The notes under the pieces were generated by a model. The model was not told the origin of the DNA and ran no database searches. It saw only the letters and a program-made list of their open reading frames with translations. Of a stretch of 64,000 nt of DNA, positions 1 to 8,022 are shown piece by piece. Where the stretch lies: NCBI RefSeq assembly GCF_902489465.1, contig NZ_CABTZZ010000001.1:1-64000 (forward strand), in the 5' to 3' direction. This DNA comes from an uncultured Varibaculum sp. (GTDB lineage Bacteria; Actinomycetota; Actinomycetes; Actinomycetales; Actinomycetaceae). Made by a program: the position numbers and the translations under genes. Numbering within the stretch: position 1 is the stretch's first letter; each line of letters opens with the position of its first letter.

Positions 1-244
1 ACCTTCTACTTTACCACAGCACTCGTAGTAGATTTGAGATCCCAAAATCTCCTGCAGGATTACGTGATAGATGAGCGTCCTCTGCATCGTGCTACGTTCG
101 GTTGCCGAACGCCCAGAAAAGGTCAAGCCCAATAGAAACGAATAGGACGAGGTTATCTGGTAGTTTTTAGCGCCGCACGGTTTGGGGCGTAGCCAGTTCC
201 TAAGACCCATGGTTTTTCCTTTTAGGTCATGAAAAAATGAGTGC
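1..244. other. Non-coding left edge with a small inverted repeat
   Basis: I see no convincing gene here. At 95-111 there is a perfect inverted repeat, CGTTCGG-ttg-CCGAACG, which could be an operator or a small hairpin. A weaker repeat, GAGAT...ATCTC, lies near position 35-50. The stretch leads into the broken membrane-protein gene at 245. Confidence 0.4.
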
Positions 245-628
245 ATGCAAAGGTGGAAAAGACGTGGCACGTGGATGCGACTTGGCGTGCTTTTCGCCTG
301 CTATCTTTTACTGCCTGCGCTTACTAGGGCGGCCATCGGAGTGTTCTGCGCCCCTGATTCAGGAATGATGCTGTTTATCTTGATGCTGTTCATAGCATTT
401 CCGCTAATCACCGTCTCGCTAGCCGCTTGGGACGGGTTCTGGTAAGGATTCACCGTTTTGTGGACGTTCCTGCCGCTTCTATTTTTCATGGTGCCCATGC
501 TGATCTTTTTCAACGAATCCGCGCTGATCTACGGGGCCGCCTATTCACTGCTAGCAGTAATAGCTAACAAGATCGGCAGTTTGTTTCACTCAAAGGCTCA
601 CAGTATCAACAGTCCCCGCGAATCGTAA
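245..628 (+). pseudogene. Small membrane protein gene interrupted by an in-frame TAA
   Basis: The frame opens with ATG at 245 and meets TAA at 443-445. The same frame then stays open for 60 more codons to TAA at 626-628. The first part encodes two hydrophobic segments (YLLLPALTRAAIGVF and LFILMLFIAFPLITVSL). The part after the stop continues in the same style, with further hydrophobic stretches (LWTFLPLLFFMVPMLIF, YSLLAVIANKIGSLF). Together they read as one protein of about 127 residues with three to four membrane segments. No function is recognised. A nonsense mutation is the simplest reading; a sequencing error or read-through cannot be excluded. Translation signals at 245 are weak, so a start further in is possible. 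Confidence 0.6.
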
Positions 629-717
629 ACCGCACTGTTGTTTGAGGCATTGCTGCTCCGATACGTGCTGAGGCAGTTAGCCCGGTTATTGCTAGTGGCC
701 GCGCTAGGGTAGGGCAG

Positions 718-1386
718 CTACGGTCGGGGTGCGAGGCGGGCAAACTTTTCTAACTGTTTCGCGCTGCCGTAAATTTGGACTTGGTCGCCTTCAGTTAGTT
801 CTACTGCCCCCAGTACCGGTTGCCACTGGTTTTCCCGCAGCACCGCCACAATTTTGACCCCGTGCCGATTCCAAAGGTCAACCTCATCGAGCGGCCCGGC
901 TGCAGACTTGGGAAGAATAGTTCTAACCATGGCGGTGCCGGAAGACAGTTCTACGTAGTCCAGGTTTACCCCGCGTACCAGGTGAGCAACCCTGCGCCCC
1001 ATCGCTACCTCGGGGTAAACGATATGGGGAACTCCAATCTGTTCCAAGATACGTCCGTGGGCGGTTCCGGAGGACTTTGCCCACAGGTTCTTAACCCCCA
1101 TATCGGTGAGCAGGGAGCAGGTGAGGATAGAGGCCTCCACATGGGGGCCGCCAATCCCGACTACTACGCCATCACAATCAGCGACACCGAGTTCAGTAAT
1201 GGAAGCAATATCGGTGGCATCGGTTTGCGCCACCTGGCTCAAGATGCCGTTATTGCGGTTTACTACCGTCTCATTTAAATCGATACCGATAACTACGGCA
1301 TAGTCGGACATCAGTTCGCGGGCGACGGCGCTGCCAAAGCGTCCTAAGCCCAGCACTGCATAAGTAGGTTTAGAGAAATTAACCAA
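718..1386 (-). CDS. trkA: Trk/Ktr potassium uptake regulatory subunit TrkA (RCK protein)
   Basis: Cytoplasmic nucleotide-binding subunit that gates the TrkH potassium channel encoded just upstream. A Rossmann-type RCK domain opens with GLGRFG (about residues 13-18) and an acidic residue at the end of strand 2 (VIGIDLN). The last 70 residues form a TrkA_C domain ending in a typical GDQVQIYG motif. About 222 residues, normal for single-RCK TrkA/KtrA. I place the start at the TTG at 1386, which overlaps the end of trkH by 8 bases and has GAAAGG upstream, so translation is probably coupled. An upstream ATG would give a 22-residue extension lying entirely inside trkH. Confidence 0.9.
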   Translation of the reverse strand: MVNFSKPTYAVLGLGRFGSAVARELMSDYAVVIGIDLNETVVNRNNGILSQVAQTDATDIASITELGVADCDGVVVGIGGPHVEASILTCSLLTDMGVKNLWAKSSGTAHGRILEQIGVPHIVYPEVAMGRRVAHLVRGVNLDYVELSSGTAMVRTILPKSAAGPLDEVDLWNRHGVKIVAVLRENQWQPVLGAVELTEGDQVQIYGSAKQLEKFARLAPRP

Positions 1387-2734
1387 TGATCGGCCTTTCT
1401 GTGGGGAAGGAAATCTTAGAGGCACTAGGTGCGAAAGCGAGTGCGGTAGCAACCGTAATCGGACCTAATCGCCCAATAATCATTAAAGCTATAAGTATTA
1501 ACTGCGAAGGATCGTTAAGTAGCGGCGTTATTCCGGTAGATAGACCTACGGTACCAAAAGCGGAGAACACTTCAAATAGGGTTTGCGACAAGTTGAAGTG
1601 GGTTAAGAACATGATCGAAATGGTGGAAGTAACCACCAAGATGAATCCCAGCACCACCACCGCGACTGCTTGATGGACGACCTCGGAAGAAATGCTTTTC
1701 CCAAATACTACTGCTTGGTTACGGCCGCGGATAACCGCAGCGACAATCGCCAGGAGGGCAAACATGGTGGTGATTTTGATACCCCCGGCAGTTCCGGCCG
1801 GTCCAGCGCCGATAAACATAAAAGTGTCCATCGCAAACAAGGTGGATTCGTGCATTTGTCCAATATCTATCGAGTTAAAACCGGTGGTGCGGGTTTGGAC
1901 TGCTTGAAATATTCCGGCCAGGATCGCGTCCGCGGTGGGGAGTTTGCCCAAAGTTTTCGGGTTGTGCCACTCGAAAGCCGTAACCAATAGGGAAGAAAAT
2001 ACCAGCAGACCGCCGGTGCCAGCTATCATCATCCGTGTGTGCAGTGACCAGCGGTAAGGCTTGAATAGGCTGGTACGCAGTTGGAAGAGGACCGGGAATC
2101 CCAAACCTCCGATAATGATCGCAATGATCAGGGGCAGACATACCCCCCAATCTCCTACAAAGGAAGACATATTGTCGGAATAGAGGGCGAAGCCGGCATT
2201 ATTAAAAGCCGAAACTGCATGAAATACCCCATGCCAGAGGGCGCGCGGCAGCGAATACCCTAGGGACAGGAAACGAATCGTCAGGGGAATAGCGGTGAGT
2301 AGCTCAACCAGGAGGGAAGTTCCCAGTACCCGGCGCAACAGCACGCCCAACCTGCCGGTGACGCTGCGCCGCTCGGCCGCTGAAGCTAACTTGGCGCTAT
2401 GACTTTCTCGGCGGATTACTGCTTGCGCGAGCACGGCTGCAAAACTCATCACCCCGAAGCCGCCTACCTGTATTAATAGTAAAATTACGACTTTGCCAAA
2501 ATCCGTCCAATAGGTGGCGGTGTCAACAATCGTCAAGCCGGTAACGCAGAGGGCAGAGGTGGCGGTAAATAAGGACGGAAGTAGCGGCAGGCCCCCGACA
2601 TGCACCGTTGATAACGGCAGCATTAGTAGGCAGGTTCCTATCAGCAGGGCGATGAGGAACCCGGATAATATCACTGCCGCATAGTTAAAATAATGCCGCT
2701 GTGTTTTGGACACGAACTGCATCCTACGCAGCAT
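1379..2734 (-). CDS. trkH: Trk/Ktr potassium transporter, membrane subunit TrkH
   Basis: Potassium-translocating membrane protein of about 451 residues, the usual size for TrkH/KtrB. It has repeated membrane-pore-membrane units. The pore-loop glycines are visible in CVTGLT (residues 63-68), TRTTGFN and GTVGLSTG. GPAGTAGGIK is a typical TrkH pore-helix sequence. The start is the ATG at 2734, preceded at ideal spacing by GGAGGGGG; an in-frame ATG at 2749 is less well placed. It forms a two-gene operon with trkA through an 8-base overlap. Confidence 0.92.
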   Translation of the reverse strand: MLRRMQFVSKTQRHYFNYAAVILSGFLIALLIGTCLLMLPLSTVHVGGLPLLPSLFTATSALCVTGLTIVDTATYWTDFGKVVILLLIQVGGFGVMSFAAVLAQAVIRRESHSAKLASAAERRSVTGRLGVLLRRVLGTSLLVELLTAIPLTIRFLSLGYSLPRALWHGVFHAVSAFNNAGFALYSDNMSSFVGDWGVCLPLIIAIIIGGLGFPVLFQLRTSLFKPYRWSLHTRMMIAGTGGLLVFSSLLVTAFEWHNPKTLGKLPTADAILAGIFQAVQTRTTGFNSIDIGQMHESTLFAMDTFMFIGAGPAGTAGGIKITTMFALLAIVAAVIRGRNQAVVFGKSISSEVVHQAVAVVVLGFILVVTSTISIMFLTHFNLSQTLFEVFSAFGTVGLSTGITPLLNDPSQLILIALMIIGRLGPITVATALAFAPSASKISFPTERPIIG

Positions 2735-2924
2735 TGCCCCCTCCTGCAAATGCGCGATTCTCTCCGAAAATAGTTGGGTGTTTCTCCTAGTCAGTAGGTA
2801 TTGCTAGTTATTAGCTTGGAAAATACTTTTCGGGAGATTTTTGTGCAATCAGCGGGACTCTATTGGTGTTTTTGTCGGCGCCTATCCTGGTAGTTAGTGC
2901 AGTAAATCCGTTCCGCCTTTAGGG

Positions 2925-3782
2925 TTAGGATCCGTAGCCAGCTGGGAAGGTAATCGCGATTAGGATCAACTCAACTGCCAGCGCCCCTAGCAAACTGAAC
3001 TGTTCATGCAGTACAAATGCTCCTATTATCGCTGCTACCGCCGGATTTAAAGCCGATAATAGTCCGGTCATTTCTGCCGATACTCGCGCCTGAGCAACCA
3101 GTTGGAAAGTGAAACCAAAAACCGTGCACACCACGACCTGTATTCCTAGCATGCCCCATTGCGCGGACGAGGAAGGCAAATGTGGGGATTCCAAGAAAAG
3201 ACTGGCGAACCCAGCAAACAGTGCCAGCGTACGCAGTTGAATAATGCCGACTGCGAATCCCTCCTCGGGGCTGTGGGTTAAACGATCGGTAACGATGATG
3301 GTGACTGCGTAACAGACGGCTCCCAGCAGGGCGATTAACAGTCCCGCAGAAAATTCCCGCCCGGCAGCGTCAGCATCCCTACTTCCGCAACCGCCAGGAA
3401 TGCCGATCGTAGCATCAAGAGATTAGGGCGCACCCTCGCCAAAGCGGCTGTTGCTAGTGGCACCATCACAATATTGGTGTGTTCAGTCAGTGCTACCGGA
3501 CCGGTATCTGCCATGGTCAAAGCAGTAAGCTCCAGTGACATCACCAAGAAATATAGGAAGCCAATCAAGAATCCCGCTACCCATACTTTCCGGCTGGCAC
3601 GATAGAAGCGTCGGGCAAATATCGCTGCCAATATCAGGAAAGCAATCCCAAAACGTAGCGTCAAAACGTTGGAAGGTGCTCATGGTTTCTAACAGCAGTT
3701 TGCTGAATATAAACGAAGTACCCCGAGCCATCATCACCAGAGCTAACAGTATTTCCAGTCCGTGCGCACTCGTTTTCTTCAT
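2925..3782 (-). pseudogene. EamA/DMT family permease with two compensating frameshifts
   Basis: Three overlapping frames make up one drug/metabolite-type transporter of about 285 residues, normal for EamA proteins with ten membrane helices. Frame 1 starts MKKTSAHGLEILLALVMMARG. Near 3668-3676 an extra base in a CC pair shifts the reading; the expected MSTFNVLTLRFG continues in the next frame. Near 3356-3364 a base missing from a G run shifts it back, so REFSAGLLIALLG continues to the natural stop at 2925. The two changes cancel, so length is conserved but about 100 residues are misread. It is a pseudogene unless both sites are sequencing errors. A TAGGGT box 7 bases before ATG 3782 suggests it was expressed leaderless. 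Confidence 0.75.
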
Positions 3783-3789
3783 CTTGGTC

Positions 3790-3795
3790 ACCCTA
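3790..3795 (-). promoter_or_regulatory. Leaderless -10 box of the EamA pseudogene
   Basis: TAGGGT lies 7 bases before the ATG at 3782, so transcription should start at or next to the start codon. Confidence 0.45.
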
Positions 3796-3867
3796 TTAAC
3801 GAAGAGGGTGGCGAAGATGCCAGGATTCCAATACTGAAATCCTGGTTACTAATTTTGGGGTATCCCG

Positions 3868-4437
3868 TTAACGCTGGATTACTCGTTGGCGAATGTCTTG
3901 CAGTTGTTTGGGGGAGGGCTCATCGCTGGCCAGTCCGAACGGCATTTGCGCATCTAACACCCAGGTTTCGGGCAGATCGAACATTTGCTTCACCGCGTGG
4001 TCGATTACCGGATTGTAGTGTTGCAGGGAAGCTCCAATTCCAGCCTCCCGGAGCGCTACCCACAGTGAAAACTGCAGCATTCCCAGAGATTGTGCCGCCC
4101 AATGCGGGAACTTGTCGGCGTATGTAGGGAACTTGCCCGCCATTTCTTCGGTGACTGCCTGGTCATAAAAGTAGAGAATAGTGCCGTATCCAGCCCGGAA
4201 AGAATCAATTTTTTCCCGCGGAACCTTCCCCTCGAAAACCTCAAAAACCCGATTCCAGAGGGCGTCCTGATTCTCTCCAGTAACTACCAGGAGTCGTTGC
4301 GACTGCATATTGAAAGCATCCGGCACCTGCGCGGTTACCTCATCAATCAAATCGAGCAGTTCCTGATGGCTCAGGGGAATCTCCCGGTTAAGTTGGTAGC
4401 GGGAGCGTCGATTGCGCAAAAGTTCCAAGGTTTTCAT
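3868..4437 (-). CDS. Nitroreductase family protein
   Basis: FMN-dependent oxidoreductase of the nitroreductase fold, 189 residues. The N-terminal RRSRYQLNREIPL is the usual FMN-phosphate-binding start of the family. WAAQSLGMLQFSLWVALREAGIGAS is the central helix, and the protein ends with a PFG(L)ASDEP segment typical of the stand-alone HBN1/YfkO-like group. It probably reduces quinones, nitro compounds or other electrophiles with NAD(P)H; the substrate cannot be read from sequence. I chose ATG 4437, preceded by GAAGGAATAGCT, over the upstream in-frame start at 4479. Its reversed neighbour encodes a ClbS/DfsB-like protein, and both could belong to a detoxification response (inference). Confidence 0.85.
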   Translation of the reverse strand: MKTLELLRNRRSRYQLNREIPLSHQELLDLIDEVTAQVPDAFNMQSQRLLVVTGENQDALWNRVFEVFEGKVPREKIDSFRAGYGTILYFYDQAVTEEMAGKFPTYADKFPHWAAQSLGMLQFSLWVALREAGIGASLQHYNPVIDHAVKQMFDLPETWVLDAQMPFGLASDEPSPKQLQDIRQRVIQR

Positions 4438-4790
4438 AGCTATTCCTTCCGTCTGTTTCCTGATAATCGTCTCGAACAATCCTCGCGGACGCTAGCAGCG
4501 ACAGCAGAATTCAGCTCCCGGCACATAAACGCTTATCCAGCAGTTTTTATTATCGACAGTCAAAAAGGAATAACCGATACTTGCTTGCTGCGAAAAACTA
4601 TAAGCTAGCGCCTGTGGATACGGTGCGGAGGTGGGGCGGAATCTTTAAAAAAGTTTTATATTCTTGAGCGTGACAGACGTAAGTTTTAATAGCGACCGAG
4701 GGTAATCGAAACTTCAGGCGGTCAGTAGAAATAGCTAAAACTTGAGGCAGTCGCGCTAAATAGGTACTACCAGCTTCAGGGGGGTAAGAA
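4438..4790. other. Divergent intergenic region with a degenerate direct repeat
   Basis: A 353-base region between two divergent genes; I see no gene in it. A 15-base sequence occurs twice with two mismatches: AAACTTCAGGCGGTC at 4709-4723 and AAACTTGAGGCAGTC at 4738-4752. In the second copy TTGAGG (4742-4747) could serve as a -35 element 17 bases before TACTAC, so the repeat may be a regulator site for the ClbS-like gene. This is tentative. Confidence 0.35.
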
Positions 4791-5336
4791 ATGAGGACAT
4801 ATGAGTCAGGAACTGAGCTAGCTGCCGAGATTACTAAACGGGCTAATTTGTTTATCGGTGAATTTGCCGAGGTTCCTGCGGGTAGTTGGGATTTGTTAGT
4901 CGAGGGGGTAGATCGCACTCCCCGCCAGATACTTGCTTACCAGTTGGGGTGGATGGAGCTTTTACTGGGATGGGAACGCGATGAACAAGCCGGTATCGAG
5001 GTGGTTACTCCCTCTCCCGGCTACAAATGGAATAAATTGGGCGGCCTGTATGAGTCTTTTTATAAGCGTTGGGAGCAGGTTGAAACCGCAGAGCTGATTG
5101 ATCACTTCCAAGCGCTGCTAGATGAAGTTATTGAACTGGTAAATACTCTCAGTGCAACCGAACTGTTCGCGCCTGACCAGCGAGCATGGGCATCGTCTAC
5201 CCCCTCGGCCTGGCCGGTGTGGAAATGGATACATATCAACACGGTTGCCCCGTTTACTACCTTTCGCACCAAAATCAGGAAATGGAAGAAACTAACTGCT
5301 CGCTATCCATCAACAAAGCATCAGCTAAATCGGTAA
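4791..5336 (+). CDS. ClbS/DfsB family (DUF1706) four-helix-bundle protein
   Basis: A 181-residue protein of the ClbS/DfsB family. The family is known for ClbS, which protects colibactin producers, and for related DinB-like helical proteins. Matching features are the opening about 30 residues on cell-wide helices, the VDRTPRQILAYQLGWMELLLGWE segment, PSPGYKWNKLGGLYESFY, and the closing WKWIHINTVAPFTTFRTKIRKWKK. Its true substrate here is unknown. The start is ATG 4791 behind CAGGGGGGTAAGAA, a strong ribosome site. The last 62 bases overlap, tail to tail, the end of the SNF2 helicase gene on the other strand. The final 15 or so residues, which lie in that overlap, look poorly conserved. Confidence 0.8.
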   Translation: MRTYESGTELAAEITKRANLFIGEFAEVPAGSWDLLVEGVDRTPRQILAYQLGWMELLLGWERDEQAGIEVVTPSPGYKWNKLGGLYESFYKRWEQVETAELIDHFQALLDEVIELVNTLSATELFAPDQRAWASSTPSAWPVWKWIHINTVAPFTTFRTKIRKWKKLTARYPSTKHQLNR

Positions 5337-7986
5337 TAGAACTAGAAGTGTTTATCACTGAAGAGAATAAATCCCGTTTACGCTGTTGAAGTTGAGAAAC
5401 CTTTTCTTCAATAGTTCCTGCCGAAACCAGGCGGTAGACATTGACCGGGCGTTCTTGCCCGATGCGGTGGGCGCGGTCGATTGCTTGCTCTTCCACCGCC
5501 GGATTCCACCATGGATCCATCACAAACACATAGTCGGCGGCAGTCAAAGTAAGTCCCGTGCCGCCTGCTCGCAGCGAAATCAAGAATGCTCGTGCGTCTC
5601 CCTCGGAAAACTCCTTAACTACCTGGTCACGCTGCCGAGTAGACCCATCCAGATAGGTAGTTTTTATTCCTGCCTCCTCTAGGGCTTCTTTAATCAACTT
5701 TAAATAAGAGGTGAACTGGGAAAATACCAAGGCTTTATGGCCAGGTATTGCCTGTAACTGTTCCAACAGAGCGTTAGTTTTCGCGCTAGTTATCCCGGCG
5801 CGTCCTCCTACCAGACGCAGGTCTAAGCTGGCTCTCCGCAGCGCCGTCAGCGCCGCCAAAATTGACATCCGATCCCCGGATCGCAGCAACCCGCTAACCT
5901 GGCGGCGTGCCTGGGTTTCCAGTTCCCGATAGGCGGTGCTATGTCCCGGCTCTAAATCAACCCGCAACACCTGTTCAATCTTGGGAGGTAAATCTGGCGC
6001 TACCTCTGCTTTAGTGCGCCGTAACATATAGGGCGCCACCAGCGAACGCACCTGACTCAGCCCGCGCAGTTGCAGGGCAGCAAACTGTTCCCGTGAAAGC
6101 AAAGTGCCTGGTTGTGCTAAAGATAAAATCGCATGTAAATCGGCTAAAGAGTTTTCTAGGGGAGTGCCGGTAGCACAAATCGTCCAGTCTCGGCGCATAT
6201 CGGCGAGGACGCGCCAGGCTTGGGTGCGCGGATTCTTCACTAGCTGTGCTTCGTCACAGATAACTCCCTGCCACTGAGGCTCTAAGAAAGCCTCTGCATG
6301 GCGGCGCAGCAACCCGTAGGAGGTAACCACTAAATCTGCGCCGCTGAAACCGTCTTCGATCTCGGTGCCGCTACGCAGCGCCTGCACTTCCATCTCGGGA
6401 TAAAAACGTTGCGCTTGAGACTCCCAAACATTAATCACTGAAGTGGGCGCCACTACCAGCACCGGATTCGAGGTGGGTAAGGATTTAATCGCTGCTAGAA
6501 TCTGCAGAGTTTTTCCCAGCCCCATTTCGTCGGCCAGCACTGCTCCGGGCCCAATCGAGAGTTGCGCCAGCAGCCAGGACACCCCCGTACGTTGATATTC
6601 GCGCAGCTTGGCGGTGTGGGGCGGGGCTATGGGTGGCAACTTTAGTTGGCGTGAATTCCAGGCTTCTAGGCCGCGCACCTTTGCCTGCGTACCCTCCAGG
6701 ATCTGAGAAAGGTCAATAATCGCCGGGTGAATGCCGCGCCGATTAAGGGTCGCACGCTCACTAAGCAGGCTCAATTGATCCAGATCTGCTTCGCTCAAGT
6801 AAGTATCGCTATCGATTAGCCCGCCCCGCTCGCGAATCTGGGCGATATCGGAGGCCGAAAAGTCGCGGTCATCTAAATGTAACCGCACATTCGGGGTAAA
6901 CCAACCGTAAGTATTGGGAACTAAATCCACGATGATCTGCCCGCCCCTTTGCGAAAACGAACGGGGAATGCCGCTACGATTAACCGCTAAGTCTTGACCG
7001 TCAAAAACGGTTTCCAGCTCATCTAACAACTGGTTTATGCGGTGAGCGGGGCAAGAAAGAAAACTATCGAAAGTGAAAACTCCTTCTTGGCGGCGTAACC
7101 ACTTTGTCACCTGGGTTTTCAGCTGCGCAATCTGGTCAGGCGGGGCGCTAGTTTCAATCTTTTCACCCTCAAGTTCGCGCATTCCGCGCAGGTGAATCCG
7201 GTAAAGATCGTCTTCTCGGGAAGTTCCCACTTCAAGCAGGTAGCGATATTTTGGGAACTCAAAACTGTTATCCAAAGAATAAACCGGGAAACTATCGCTA
7301 AGGCGCGGAAAATCTCGCAACAAAAAATCCGCTAAATCCCCTTGTGGCACCCGCACCGGTTTCGCCCCCAACACCCGGTTGAGCTGCCCGAAACGATCAT
7401 CCCAGAAGGCAAAGCACCCCAGCTCCGCACTGGCCACCAGTTCGAGGCCAGCCGCCACACAAGTAGCAGCCACTGTGCGCCCCGCCGGATCTTGACCGGC
7501 AGAAAAATCAATCCCGAAGCGCAGCGCCACGTCCCCAGTAACACAAATATCTAGGAAAGGACGCGCCACAATTGGAGAGAAACGCAGTGGAGTGAGGGGC
7601 TCGGTGCCGAGGGCAAAAGAAAATCCGGCGCGTGCCAAAGAGCGAATAGCGGGGGATACCTGCGCTGCCTCCTCGGAAGATAGTCGCTGGGGAGCCTTTT
7701 CCAATATCCCGGCCACCTGTCGCAGGCAGCTGAGCTGCGTCCTATCTAAACCGGCAGAAACCGACTCCCATTTAGTTTGGCAAAGGTCGCGCCAACTGGC
7801 ACGATTGCGGGTCCAAGTGCCCGAAACTTCCCGGCGTAGAGGATGGAAACTACCATCCAATTCGATACAAATCCCCAGGTCGGCGCCAGGAGTTATTTCA
7901 GGACGCGGGGAGGTAAACATCGCGCCTAGCAGGCGACGCCATGTCGGTTCCTGGTCATTACTACTCACGCGTTCCTCCGGGCTCAT
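5275..7986 (-). CDS. SNF2-family DEAD/DEAH-box helicase
   Basis: ATP-dependent DNA translocase of the SWI2/SNF2 (RapA-like) group, about 903 residues. The C-terminal half holds the motor: motif I LADEMGLGKT (about residues 482-491), motif II DEAQ (about 576), motif III ATGTPLEN, and motifs V-VI in SLRAGGTGLTLTAAD and AIDRAHRIGQ (about 838). The N-terminal 450 residues look like the SNF2-associated region of bacterial members; I see no zinc-binding SWIM CxC motif. Partners are unknown; a role in DNA repair or in removing bound proteins is likely. ATG 7986 lies 7 bases after TAAAGT and just after AAAGG. A GTG at 7968 behind GGAGG is an alternative. Confidence 0.88.
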   Translation of the reverse strand: MSPEERVSSNDQEPTWRRLLGAMFTSPRPEITPGADLGICIELDGSFHPLRREVSGTWTRNRASWRDLCQTKWESVSAGLDRTQLSCLRQVAGILEKAPQRLSSEEAAQVSPAIRSLARAGFSFALGTEPLTPLRFSPIVARPFLDICVTGDVALRFGIDFSAGQDPAGRTVAATCVAAGLELVASAELGCFAFWDDRFGQLNRVLGAKPVRVPQGDLADFLLRDFPRLSDSFPVYSLDNSFEFPKYRYLLEVGTSREDDLYRIHLRGMRELEGEKIETSAPPDQIAQLKTQVTKWLRRQEGVFTFDSFLSCPAHRINQLLDELETVFDGQDLAVNRSGIPRSFSQRGGQIIVDLVPNTYGWFTPNVRLHLDDRDFSASDIAQIRERGGLIDSDTYLSEADLDQLSLLSERATLNRRGIHPAIIDLSQILEGTQAKVRGLEAWNSRQLKLPPIAPPHTAKLREYQRTGVSWLLAQLSIGPGAVLADEMGLGKTLQILAAIKSLPTSNPVLVVAPTSVINVWESQAQRFYPEMEVQALRSGTEIEDGFSGADLVVTSYGLLRRHAEAFLEPQWQGVICDEAQLVKNPRTQAWRVLADMRRDWTICATGTPLENSLADLHAILSLAQPGTLLSREQFAALQLRGLSQVRSLVAPYMLRRTKAEVAPDLPPKIEQVLRVDLEPGHSTAYRELETQARRQVSGLLRSGDRMSILAALTALRRASLDLRLVGGRAGITSAKTNALLEQLQAIPGHKALVFSQFTSYLKLIKEALEEAGIKTTYLDGSTRQRDQVVKEFSEGDARAFLISLRAGGTGLTLTAADYVFVMDPWWNPAVEEQAIDRAHRIGQERPVNVYRLVSAGTIEEKVSQLQQRKRDLFSSVINTSSSITDLADALLMDSEQLVSSIS

Positions 7987-7993
7987 CCTTTCT

Positions 7994-7999
7994 ACTTTA
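7994..7999 (-). promoter_or_regulatory. Leaderless -10 box of the SNF2 helicase gene
   Basis: TAAAGT on the minus strand, 7 bases before ATG 7986. It lies only 10 bases from the -10 box of the divergent gene at 8010, so the two promoters are back to back. Confidence 0.5.
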
Positions 8000-8009
8000 G
8001 CAAGGAGGC

Positions 8010-8015
8010 TAGACT
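8010..8015 (+). promoter_or_regulatory. Leaderless -10 box of the FAH-family gene
   Basis: TAGACT lies 7 bases before ATG 8023. No separate Shine-Dalgarno site is properly spaced for this start. Confidence 0.5.
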
Positions 8016-8022
8016 GGGCTCT

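Noticed and set aside
820..1278. Long plus-strand frame opposite trkA
   Set aside because: It is the antisense shadow of a well-conserved gene and has no family features.
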